The notes below the pieces were generated by a model. That model saw only the letters and a program-made list of their open reading frames with translations, searched no databases and had not been told where the DNA came from. Below are positions 47,716 to 55,812 of a stretch of DNA of 64,000 nt, piece after piece. Origin of the DNA: Sphingomonas sp. HMP9 (GTDB lineage Bacteria; Pseudomonadota; Alphaproteobacteria; Sphingomonadales; Sphingomonadaceae); contig NZ_AP022673.1 in NCBI RefSeq assembly GCF_013374115.1, positions 710,501 to 774,500 of the forward strand. Direction: 5' to 3'. Position 1 is the first letter of the stretch. Each line of letters opens with the position of its first letter. Made by a program: the position numbers and the translations under genes.

Positions 47716-49018
47716 GCATCGCCAGCGTATCGCGGCGAAGCGGGATGGCGATCACCGCTGCCAGCATCGCCGCGATCAGCACCACCGGTCCGGCGAGCAT
47801 CAGCCAACGGATCGCGCGCAGGCTCTCCGGGCGTTGCGTCGCGCCGGCGACGAAACCGTTCGCCTGGTAGATCGCGCCGATTGCGAACCCGGCGCCGGCC
47901 AGCGCGATCTTCTGCACCAGCGCGAACGTCCCGAACGCCAGCGCTTCGACGCGCTTGCCGGTCCGCGCCTCGTCCCAGTCTATCGCGTCGGGCAGCAGCG
48001 TCCACGCGGCGAGGGCTACTCCCGTGAAGGCCGCCTGCATCGCGAGCAGGAACGCGGCGGTCTCACCGCTGCCGGGGGTCGCGACCAGCGCAAAGCCGGC
48101 GGGCAGGAGCAGCGCCAACGCACCCGCGCCGATCCAGGCGGTGCGCGCGCCATGACGACGGCCTAGCGCCGTCCAGACCGGTACGGCGACAAGGCTCGCT
48201 AGGGCCATGCCGGCCAGCGACCGTGGTCCACCGGGGGTGTTCAGCAGTACGTAGCGAAAGAAATACAGCACCGATTGCGTGGTCAGCGCGGTCGCCGCGC
48301 CACCCAGCGCCACCGCCAGATTGAGAGCGACGAACGCCCGGTTGCGGGCGAGCGTCGCCAGCCCCGCACGGATGGCGGGTCGATCGACAGGCAACGCAGA
48401 GGGGCTCGGTTCGGGAACCCGCCATGCCATGATCACGAGCAACGGCACGCCGACGATGGCAAGCAGCCCGCTCGCCGCGCCATAGCTCCCCGTCCGCGCC
48501 GACAGCCAGGGCAGGGCCAACGCCACCAACGCCGCGGCGGCCGATCCGAACCCCATCCGCCAGCCGGCCACCAGCGACCGGTCCCGACTGGTCTGCGCGA
48601 CACGGGTCGTCCACGCCGCGTACGGAACGTTGGTGAACGCGTACAGCGTCCGAAACAGGATCTGCGTAGCCAGCGCCCAGCGTGCCGCGCCCATCGGCAC
48701 CGCGAACATCGCCACGAACGCCAGGCCGAGCGGCAACGCGCCCCATCCGACCAGCCGACGGTACGAAAGCCGCATCCGCTCCGCCGTCGCCCCGGCGAGG
48801 AAATCGGCGGCACCATCCCAGATTGCCCCGATCATGAAGATCAGCCCGGCCGTAGCAGGCGGCAGCGCCAGCGCATCCATGTAGAAGAACAGCAGGTAGA
48901 GACTGATCGCCTGCCAATAGAGATTGAATGCAAAGTCGCCGGAGCTGAACAGCGCCAGCCTGCCGACCGGCGTTGCGGCATCGCCGGCACCAGGCTCCAG
49001 GCGGGATATCTCGGTCAT
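47702..49018 (-). CDS. GPH-family (MelB-like) MFS transporter
   Basis: A 438-residue inner-membrane symporter with about 12 membrane segments, likely importing the oligosaccharide or disaccharide made by the neighbouring hydrolases. ATG 49018 begins MTEISRLEPGAGDAATPVGRLALFSSGDFAFNLYWQ, a GPH-type first helix. IGAIWDGAADFLAGATAERM matches the WDxxxDPxxG-like loop, and LLPDAIDWDEARTGKRVEALAFGTFALVQK is the highly typical late motif of this family. It overlaps the GH3 gene end to end. It has no visible copy of the 45291 palindrome upstream. Confidence 0.9.
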   Translation of the reverse strand: MTEISRLEPGAGDAATPVGRLALFSSGDFAFNLYWQAISLYLLFFYMDALALPPATAGLIFMIGAIWDGAADFLAGATAERMRLSYRRLVGWGALPLGLAFVAMFAVPMGAARWALATQILFRTLYAFTNVPYAAWTTRVAQTSRDRSLVAGWRMGFGSAAAALVALALPWLSARTGSYGAASGLLAIVGVPLLVIMAWRVPEPSPSALPVDRPAIRAGLATLARNRAFVALNLAVALGGAATALTTQSVLYFFRYVLLNTPGGPRSLAGMALASLVAVPVWTALGRRHGARTAWIGAGALALLLPAGFALVATPGSGETAAFLLAMQAAFTGVALAAWTLLPDAIDWDEARTGKRVEALAFGTFALVQKIALAGAGFAIGAIYQANGFVAGATQRPESLRAIRWLMLAGPVVLIAAMLAAVIAIPLRRDTLAMLRRA

Positions 49019-49194
49019 CGTGAGCGTCTCTTTAGCCGGGCGTTGGACGCGGTAGCCGGCGCGTCTGATGCCTCGGATCGCCCGCGTCAACACATGCCAG
49101 GAGCGGCCGATCGTGTCGGATGCCAATGCCGAGATTGTACGGGCAGCGCGCGCAGGGCATGATCGCTGCAGTCTATTCCAGGGAGTGTAACGCT

Positions 49195-49995
49195 ATGAAC
49201 CGACTGCTCGCCACCTTGACCTGTCTCGCCGCGTTTGGGGCTACGGGTGTCGTCGCGCAATCCGTTGCACCGTCGTCGGACATCGCCGCCGTTCTCAAAT
49301 CGCCGACGCGGACGCCCGCGAACATTGCGCGCGATCGCTTTCGCCACCCGGCGGAGACATTGGCGTTCTTCGGCGTAAAACCGACGCAGACCATCGTCGA
49401 ATTCCTGCCGTCGGGCGGGTGGTATACCGAGATCCTCGCGCCGCTCGTACAGGGCCGCGGGGCATATGTCGGCCTGGTCCCGACCGCACAGGCGGACCGC
49501 ACGCGCAAGGCATTCGCCGACAAGGCCGCGAGCTATGGCACGACGAAGGTTGCGACGATCGACTTCAAGACGGGGGCATCGTCGATCCCGGCCGGCAGCG
49601 CTGACGTGGTGCTGACGTTCCGCAACGCCCACAATTTGTTGATGCAGGACGATCCCGCCGTCGCGCGCCGCGTGTTCGCCGCATTCTATGCAGCATTGAA
49701 GCCGGGCGGGGTGCTCGGCGTGGTCGACCATCGCTTGCCCGAGGAGATGGACACGGCGCGCGAAAAGACGAGCGGCTACATCAAGCGGTCGACGATCGTC
49801 CGGCTCGCGCAGCAGGCGGGCTTTACGCTGGCGGGCGAATCCCGGATCAACGCCAACCCCAAGGATACCCACGATCATCCCGAGGGTGTTTGGACGCTGC
49901 CACCGACGTATCGCCTGAAAGACGTCGATCGCGCCAAATACGCGGCGATCGGCGAAAGCGACCGGTTGACGATAAAGTTCGTGAAGGCGCGCTGA
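49195..49995 (+). CDS. Exported methyltransferase-like protein (COG4798 type)
   Basis: A 266-residue protein starting at ATG 49195, which has AGGGAG upstream. It opens with a signal peptide (MNRLLATLTCLAAFGATGVVAQ). The mature part has a Rossmann SAM-methyltransferase outline: TIVEFLPSGGWYTEILAPLV in place of the usual glycine-rich motif I, SADVVLTFRNAHNLL, and LKPGGVLGVVDHR. The family is annotated as predicted methyltransferase, but a secreted SAM enzyme would lack its cofactor in the periplasm. The true activity is unclear and it may be a re-purposed fold. Confidence 0.78.
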   Translation: MNRLLATLTCLAAFGATGVVAQSVAPSSDIAAVLKSPTRTPANIARDRFRHPAETLAFFGVKPTQTIVEFLPSGGWYTEILAPLVQGRGAYVGLVPTAQADRTRKAFADKAASYGTTKVATIDFKTGASSIPAGSADVVLTFRNAHNLLMQDDPAVARRVFAAFYAALKPGGVLGVVDHRLPEEMDTAREKTSGYIKRSTIVRLAQQAGFTLAGESRINANPKDTHDHPEGVWTLPPTYRLKDVDRAKYAAIGESDRLTIKFVKAR

Positions 49996-50058
49996 CCGCC
50001 TTGGCTTTCGGACCGGGCGTGGGATCGTGAGCCGCTCGGCATCGTTACCTAGGTTCGT

Positions 50059-50076
50059 CGCGAACGTCCGTTCGCG
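50059..50076. promoter_or_regulatory. Palindrome upstream of the GH130 gene
   Basis: CGCGAACG and CGTTCGCG form perfect 8-bp arms around two bases (TC). It lies 18 bp before the first ATG of the GH130 gene, so it could be an operator or a leader hairpin. It does not resemble the 45291 site. Confidence 0.4.
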
Positions 50077-50094
50077 AGCGGGTCCGAAGGAACG

Positions 50095-51393
50095 ATGCCG
50101 ATGCCGATGAAAGCTGCTGATGTCTTCACGACGCTCGACGTCGAATTGCATCCCGATCCGTCGCGTACGGTGATCCGGCCGTTCAGCTTCGGCTATCCGC
50201 CGGCGTTTGCGGCGGACCATCCGCCCCGTAGCCAGGTCGTCGTCGATCGCATCCAAGAGCTCGACGATGCGATGCGGGCAAGGATGCTCGACCTGATGCT
50301 GACTCCGATGCGCGAGCGTCATCGCAACGCCGAGCAGGTGCTGCTCCGGCGTTTCGAGGAGATGCGGCACGACATCGGTGACGGCGATTTCAGCAACGAC
50401 GAAAAGCTTCTTATCGGAGCCTATTTCAGCCAGGAATACGCCTTCGAGGCCGCCGCGCTGTTCAATCCCAGCATTGTGTCACTGACAGACGAGGAACCGA
50501 CGGTGCCCGGCGCCACCCGCTTCGTCATGTCGCTGCGCGGGATCGGTGAGGGACATATCTCGTCGATCACGTTTCGAACCGGTGAATGGGGGCCGGGCGA
50601 CCGTCTTGTGATCGATCCGCCAAGCTCCCACGGCGTTCCGCCGCGCATCGAGCGGCAGGATGATGGCTGGGTCCGCCTGGTATGCGACGACAGCCAGGAC
50701 GCGTCGGAAACCGTCATCTTCCCGGTACTGCCGAGCCAGCGGCAGGGCATCGAGGATCTGCGCCTCGTCAATTTCACCGATCATGACGGCGTCAAAAGCG
50801 TCATCGGCACGTACACTGCGTTCGATGGCAAGGAGGCGCGCCAGGAGATCCTGCGCGGCATCGACCTGCGCCGGGTCGAGATGCGGACGCTCGCCGGAGC
50901 CATGACGGGCTACAAGGGGATGGCGCTGTTCCCGCGCCGTATCGACAACCAATTCGTGATGCTCGGCCGCCAGGACAGCGAGAATATCTGGTTGCTGCGC
51001 TCCGACGATCTCTACACATGGGATACCGGAACGCGGATCATGGCGCCGAAATACCCTTGGGAATTCGTCCAGCTGGGCAATTGCGGATCGCCGATCGAGA
51101 TAGACGAGGGGTGGCTCGTCTTCACGCACGGCGTCGGCATGGTCCGGGGATACTGCATCGGTGCGTGCCTGCTCGACAAGGGCGATCCGTCCAAGGTGCT
51201 CGCCCGCACCGCGTCGCCGCTGTTGTTTCCCAGTGCCGAGCATCGCGGCGGCTATGTACCGAACGTGACCTATAGCTGCGGCGCCCTCGTTCGGGATCGT
51301 CGCATCCTGTTGCCCTACGCGATCGGCGACGAGTTCTCTGCGTTCGCCGTGGGCAACGTCGACGACCTGCTGGCCGTGATGGAGCCTGAGTAA
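50095..51393 (+). CDS. GH130-family glycoside phosphorylase (mannoside type)
   Basis: A 432-residue five-bladed propeller enzyme without signal peptide. GH130 members mostly phosphorolyse beta-mannosides (mannosyl-glucose, beta-1,4- or beta-1,2-manno-oligosaccharides) to mannose-1-phosphate. Visible motifs are FEAAALFNPSIVSL, FVMSLRGIGEGHISSITFR, GTYTAFDG, TGYKGMALFPRRIDNQFVMLGRQDSENIWLLRSDDLYTW, PWEFVQLGNCGSPIEIDEGWLVFTHGVG and GYVPNVTYSCG. Three in-frame ATGs (50095, 50101, 50107) compete; the GAAGG at 50086 suits 50101 best. The linkage specificity cannot be read by eye. Confidence 0.88.
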   Translation: MPMPMKAADVFTTLDVELHPDPSRTVIRPFSFGYPPAFAADHPPRSQVVVDRIQELDDAMRARMLDLMLTPMRERHRNAEQVLLRRFEEMRHDIGDGDFSNDEKLLIGAYFSQEYAFEAAALFNPSIVSLTDEEPTVPGATRFVMSLRGIGEGHISSITFRTGEWGPGDRLVIDPPSSHGVPPRIERQDDGWVRLVCDDSQDASETVIFPVLPSQRQGIEDLRLVNFTDHDGVKSVIGTYTAFDGKEARQEILRGIDLRRVEMRTLAGAMTGYKGMALFPRRIDNQFVMLGRQDSENIWLLRSDDLYTWDTGTRIMAPKYPWEFVQLGNCGSPIEIDEGWLVFTHGVGMVRGYCIGACLLDKGDPSKVLARTASPLLFPSAEHRGGYVPNVTYSCGALVRDRRILLPYAIGDEFSAFAVGNVDDLLAVMEPE

Positions 51394-51503
51394 GTCTGTC
51401 GTCCCCTGCTCCAGGGCACCCGTTCATCAGGACAGATCTCCGACGCTTGCGGGGACGCTTATCGCATCCTACCCCCGCATCGTCGCATTCAAAGGAACGC
51501 CTG

Positions 51504-53330
51504 GTGTCCGTCAAACTGATGATCGTCGCTCTACTGTCCACCACGATCGCCGCGGCCTCAGCGACGGCGCAGGCGCTCCCGCCGCCCGTCGCGCAGCCGG
51601 GCGATAGCGCGAACGACGCCCGCCTCAAGCAGCTGTTCTACGACAGCGACGAGGCGAGCCTGAAGCGCAACCCGGTCGAGGCGATATTCCGCGGCGATCT
51701 GCGCTACGCCGACCGGCTCGGCGACTATCTGACCGACGCATATCTTGCCGCCGAGCGTGCCGCGATCGAGCACGATCTCGCTGCGCTCAAAACGATCGAC
51801 CGGACCAAGCTGACCGCTACCGACCAGATTGCCTATGACGTGTTCAAGACCCGCAACGAGACCGATCTCGCCGGCTACGCGCCCGCCATCCTTAAGGTCC
51901 AGCGCGACCTCCCGATCGACCATTTCCAGGGGTTCCAGACCTTCTATCCGGACTTCGCGTCGGGCAAGGGCGCCGCGCCGTTCAAGACGCTCGCCGATTA
52001 TGAGAACAATCTCAGGCGCAACGCGCAATATGCCGCGGTGCTGATTCGCGCTATATGGCTGTTTCGGCAGGGCATGAAGGACAGGATCGTCCAGCCCAAG
52101 CTGGTCGTGACCAACATGATCCAGGAGTTTGACAACCTCATCGCGGAAGGCGTCGAGGGATCGACCTTCTACGGCCCGGTGAAGACCTTCCCCGCGACGA
52201 TAACCGCTGCCGATCAGGCGCGCCTGAAGGCGGCCTATGCGGCGCAGATCCGCGACGTCATCACGCCGACGCACCAGCGGATGCGCGACTTCCTCGCCAA
52301 GACGTATCTGCCGGTCGCGCGTGATACGGTGGGGCTGTCCGCGCTGCCCGGCGGCGATGCCTATTACACCTATCTGATCCAGCAGCGCACGACGCTGCCG
52401 ATGACCGCCGAGCAGGTCCACCAGCTCGGTCTGTCGGAAGTCGCACGCATTCTAAAAGGCATGGAGGCGCAGAAACAGGCGGTCGGGTTCAAGGGCGATC
52501 TGCCCGCGTTCTTCACCTTTCTGCGGACCGACAAGCAATTCCAGCCGAGTTCGGTCGCCCAGTTGCGCGATGGCTATCGCGCGATCGAAAAGCGCATCTA
52601 TCAGCGCATCCCCGAGCAATTCTCGGTGACGCCGAAGACTGCGCTCGAAATCCGACCCGTCCCCGCCTTCAAGGAAAAGACCGAGGCGGGCGGCTCGTAC
52701 GAGGGCGGCACGCCGGACGGGGCACGGCCGGGCGTGTTTTACTACAACAGCTACGACCTGCCCTCGCGCTACATGTGGGAAATGGAGACGCTGTTCCTCC
52801 ACGAAGGCGTGCCGGGGCATCATTTCCAGATCAGCCTCGCGCAGGAGAACACCGCGCTGCCCGCGTTCATGCGGTTCGGCGGCAACACCGCCTATGTCGA
52901 GGGCTGGGCGCTCTATGCCGAGAGCCTGTGGAAGGAGCTGGGGATGGAGAGCGATCCGTACCAGCGGATGGGCGGGCTGAACGACGAGACGCTGCGCGCG
53001 ATGCGGCTGGTGGTCGACAGCGGTATCCACGCCAAGGGTTGGACGCGCGATCAGGCGATCGCCTACATGCTCGCGAATTCGCCGATGGCGCGGACCGATG
53101 CGACCGCGGAAGTCGAACGCTATATCGCGATCCCGGGGCAGGCGCTCGCGTACAAGATCGGCCAGCTGACGATCGCGCGGACCAAGGCGAAGGCACAGGC
53201 CGCGCTCGGCGCGAAGTTCGATCCGCGCGATTTCCATGCGCAGGTGCTCGACACCGGCTCGCTGCCGATGCCGGTGCTCGAACGCAAGATCGACGCCTGG
53301 ATCGCGGCCGGCGGTGGGGCGGCCAAGTGA
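51504..53330 (+). CDS. DUF885 family putative metallopeptidase, exported
   Basis: A 608-residue exported protein starting at GTG 51504 behind AAAGGA; the leader VSVKLMIVALLSTTIAAASATAQA is a signal peptide. The DUF885 hallmark LFLHEGVPGHHFQ (first His about 433) provides an HExxH-like zinc site (HEGVPGHH). EGWALYAESLWKELG and the closing YKIGQLTIARTKAKAQAALG are also family features. DUF885 proteins are thought to be zinc carboxypeptidases or dipeptidases; few are characterised. The next gene starts inside its stop codon (GTGA), so the two peptidases are made together. Confidence 0.9.
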   Translation: MSVKLMIVALLSTTIAAASATAQALPPPVAQPGDSANDARLKQLFYDSDEASLKRNPVEAIFRGDLRYADRLGDYLTDAYLAAERAAIEHDLAALKTIDRTKLTATDQIAYDVFKTRNETDLAGYAPAILKVQRDLPIDHFQGFQTFYPDFASGKGAAPFKTLADYENNLRRNAQYAAVLIRAIWLFRQGMKDRIVQPKLVVTNMIQEFDNLIAEGVEGSTFYGPVKTFPATITAADQARLKAAYAAQIRDVITPTHQRMRDFLAKTYLPVARDTVGLSALPGGDAYYTYLIQQRTTLPMTAEQVHQLGLSEVARILKGMEAQKQAVGFKGDLPAFFTFLRTDKQFQPSSVAQLRDGYRAIEKRIYQRIPEQFSVTPKTALEIRPVPAFKEKTEAGGSYEGGTPDGARPGVFYYNSYDLPSRYMWEMETLFLHEGVPGHHFQISLAQENTALPAFMRFGGNTAYVEGWALYAESLWKELGMESDPYQRMGGLNDETLRAMRLVVDSGIHAKGWTRDQAIAYMLANSPMARTDATAEVERYIAIPGQALAYKIGQLTIARTKAKAQAALGAKFDPRDFHAQVLDTGSLPMPVLERKIDAWIAAGGGAAK

Positions 53331-54829
53331 TCGTGCGCCTCGCCGTCGCACTCGCCGCTGCCAGCCTGATCGCCGCACCGGTGGCCGCGCAGGACAAGAA
53401 GGAGACCTCGACCGTCGAGAAGAAGGTCGACGACGAGATCAAGTTCCCGCCGCTCCCCGCCGACAAGACGGTGCGGCAGTCGGCGACGATCGGCGGCCGG
53501 AGCGTCGCCTATGACGCGACGATCGGCACGATCCCGGTGCGCGACGACAAGGGCAAGGAGATCGGCCAGGTCGTCTATACCGCGTATGTCGCCACCGGAG
53601 GCGCCACCAACCGCCCCGTGACCTTCGCCTTCAACGGCGGCCCCGGCGCGTCGTCGGTGTATCTCAACCTCGGCGCGGTCGGGCCGAAACGCGTCCAGTT
53701 CGGCGCGCAGGGCAACGCGCCGTCCGACGCGCCGATCACCACCGACAATCCGAACAGCTGGCTCGATTTCACCGATCTCGTCTTCATCGATCCGGTCGGC
53801 ACCGGCTTCAGCCGCAGCCTGGTCGACGAGGACCAGACCAAGAAGGCGTTCTACGCCAACGATCCCGACATCAAATATCTGTCGAAGGTCGTCTACGACT
53901 GGCTGGTGAAGGCGGGTCGGCTCCGCTCGCCAAAATACGTGATGGGCGAAAGCTATGGCGGCTACCGCGCGCCGCGGATCGCGTATGAGCTCCAGTCTCA
54001 GATCGGCGTCGGGGTCAACGGGATCGTCATGGTCTCGCCCTATCTCGATCCGGCCTCGGGCGACGGTGCGACCGCACTGTCGCCGCTGCCGTGGATGATC
54101 GACCTGCCGTCGATGGCGGCGGCGCATCTCGAGCAACAGCACCAGCTGACCCCTGCGGCGATGATCGACGTCGAGGCGTACACGCGCGGCGCATTCGCCA
54201 CCGATCTGCTGCGCGGGCGGACCGACCCGCAGGCGGTGTCGCGGCTCGTCACCAACGTCAGCCGGCTAACCGGGCTCGATCCCGCGCTGGTGCAACGGAT
54301 GGGCGGGCGGGTCGATTCCACCACCTTCCTGCGCGAGATCCACCGCGCGGACGGGACGATCGGTAGCGTCTACGATTCGAACGTGACTGCGTTCGATCCG
54401 TTTCCTTGGTCGGCGCAGCGCCAGTCGAACGACCCGATCCTCGACGCGCTGATCGCGCCGACGACCAGCGCGATGGTCGATTTCGTCACCCGCGTCGTCG
54501 GGTGGAAGACCGACGCGCGCTATCATGCGCTGTCCTACGCGGTGAACGCGGCCTGGGACCGCGGCAAGCCCGACGACACGCCGGTTACAGACCTGCGGAA
54601 AGCGATCGCCAACGATCCCAAGATGGCGGTGATGATCGTGCACGGCTGGGACGACCTGTCCTGTCCGTTCTTCGCATCGCAGCTTATCGTCGACCAGATG
54701 CCTAGCTTCGGCGCGGCCGAGCGCGTGAAGCTCACCGTCTATCCGGGCGGGCACATGTTCTACAGCCGCGAGGACAGCGGCGCCGCGTTCAAGCGCGACG
54801 CCCGCGCGATCTATGGCGGCGCGAAATGA
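53327..54829 (+). CDS. S10-family serine carboxypeptidase, exported
   Basis: A 500-residue alpha/beta-hydrolase peptidase. It begins at GTG 53327, overlapping the DUF885 stop, with a signal peptide (VRLAVALAAASLIAAPVAAQ). An oxyanion-hole loop FNGGPGASS is at 103-110 and the nucleophile is Ser209 in GESYGG. The Asp is in HGWDDLSCPF and the His in YPGGHMFY. A Lys/Glu-rich stretch follows the signal peptide (DKKETSTVEKKVDDE). S10 enzymes remove C-terminal residues from peptides, a fit with the coupled metallopeptidase for periplasmic peptide scavenging. Confidence 0.94.
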   Translation: MIVRLAVALAAASLIAAPVAAQDKKETSTVEKKVDDEIKFPPLPADKTVRQSATIGGRSVAYDATIGTIPVRDDKGKEIGQVVYTAYVATGGATNRPVTFAFNGGPGASSVYLNLGAVGPKRVQFGAQGNAPSDAPITTDNPNSWLDFTDLVFIDPVGTGFSRSLVDEDQTKKAFYANDPDIKYLSKVVYDWLVKAGRLRSPKYVMGESYGGYRAPRIAYELQSQIGVGVNGIVMVSPYLDPASGDGATALSPLPWMIDLPSMAAAHLEQQHQLTPAAMIDVEAYTRGAFATDLLRGRTDPQAVSRLVTNVSRLTGLDPALVQRMGGRVDSTTFLREIHRADGTIGSVYDSNVTAFDPFPWSAQRQSNDPILDALIAPTTSAMVDFVTRVVGWKTDARYHALSYAVNAAWDRGKPDDTPVTDLRKAIANDPKMAVMIVHGWDDLSCPFFASQLIVDQMPSFGAAERVKLTVYPGGHMFYSREDSGAAFKRDARAIYGGAK

Positions 54830-54865
54830 CCCAGCGTCGTTCCAACTCGGCATGAGGATGACCGC

Positions 54866-55609
54866 ATGATTTTACGCAGCGACGAGACGCAGGATGTCGA
54901 CGTGTCCCGCAGCGGGCCGATGCGGATGCATATGTTCCGGCCCGCGATCGAGGGGCGCTTCCCCGGTATACTCCTGTTCTCGGAGATCTATCAGGTCACC
55001 GCGCCGATCCGCCGGCTGGCGGCGATGATCGCCGGCAACGGCTATGTCGTGGCCGTGCCCGAGGTCTATCATGAGTATGAGGCGCCGGGCACGGTCCTAG
55101 CCTATGATCCCGCCGGCACGGATCGCGGCAACGCGCTGAAGGTCGCCAAGCCCGTGGCGGCCTTCGACGCGGACGCAGAGGCTGGCTTGGCCGCATTGCT
55201 CGCCCACCCGGCATGCAACGGCCGGCTTGGGACGTTCGGCGTGTGTCTCGGCGGCCATCTCGCGTACCGCGCGGCACTCGATCCGCGCGTATCCGCAGCC
55301 GCGTGTTTCTATCCGACGGACATCCATTCACACACGCTGGGCGAGGGCAGGTCGGACGACAGCCTGGTCCGCATGGCCGAGCTGAAGGCTGCCACGATGT
55401 TCGTATGGGGGCGGCAGGACCCGCACGTTCCCTTTGCCGGCCGGGAAGCAATCCGCGCGCGGCTGGAAGAGGTCGGTGCGGACTATGCATGGCACGAGCT
55501 GAATGCCCAGCACGCGTTTCTCAGGGATGAAGGTCCGCGGTACGATCCCGCGCTGTTCTTGCAGGCCGTGACGCTGACGCTGGAATTCTATCGCGGCGCT
55601 CTAGCCTGA
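54866..55609 (+). CDS. Dienelactone hydrolase family protein
   Basis: A 247-residue cytoplasmic alpha/beta-hydrolase with the family's cysteine nucleophile: Cys127 in FGVCLGGH, with Asp185 (WGRQDPHVP) and His216 (NAQHAFL) completing the triad. Dienelactone hydrolase itself opens dienelactones in chlorocatechol breakdown, but most homologues outside such clusters have other ester or thioester substrates. No aromatic-degradation genes are nearby. It starts at ATG 54866, 36 bp after the S10 gene, and could be co-transcribed with the peptidases. A 203-bp spacer follows with nothing recognised. Confidence 0.9.
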   Translation: MILRSDETQDVDVSRSGPMRMHMFRPAIEGRFPGILLFSEIYQVTAPIRRLAAMIAGNGYVVAVPEVYHEYEAPGTVLAYDPAGTDRGNALKVAKPVAAFDADAEAGLAALLAHPACNGRLGTFGVCLGGHLAYRAALDPRVSAAACFYPTDIHSHTLGEGRSDDSLVRMAELKAATMFVWGRQDPHVPFAGREAIRARLEEVGADYAWHELNAQHAFLRDEGPRYDPALFLQAVTLTLEFYRGALA

Positions 55610-55812
55610 TACTCCAGGAAACGTTCCATCGCCTGAATGACTTAGACCGTGCAATGAAGGCCTAACAACGCGGCGGCGGTTCGCTTCTCGTGCCATGTGT
55701 TCGTTGCGACCGAACCATTTGTCGGTCTTTGGTTACGCCGCTTGCCATGAAACCGAGGTTAAGTCTGGACTAGCGCCGCCCGGCCTCTATTCTGTTGGCG
55801 GGGAGAGCGGGC

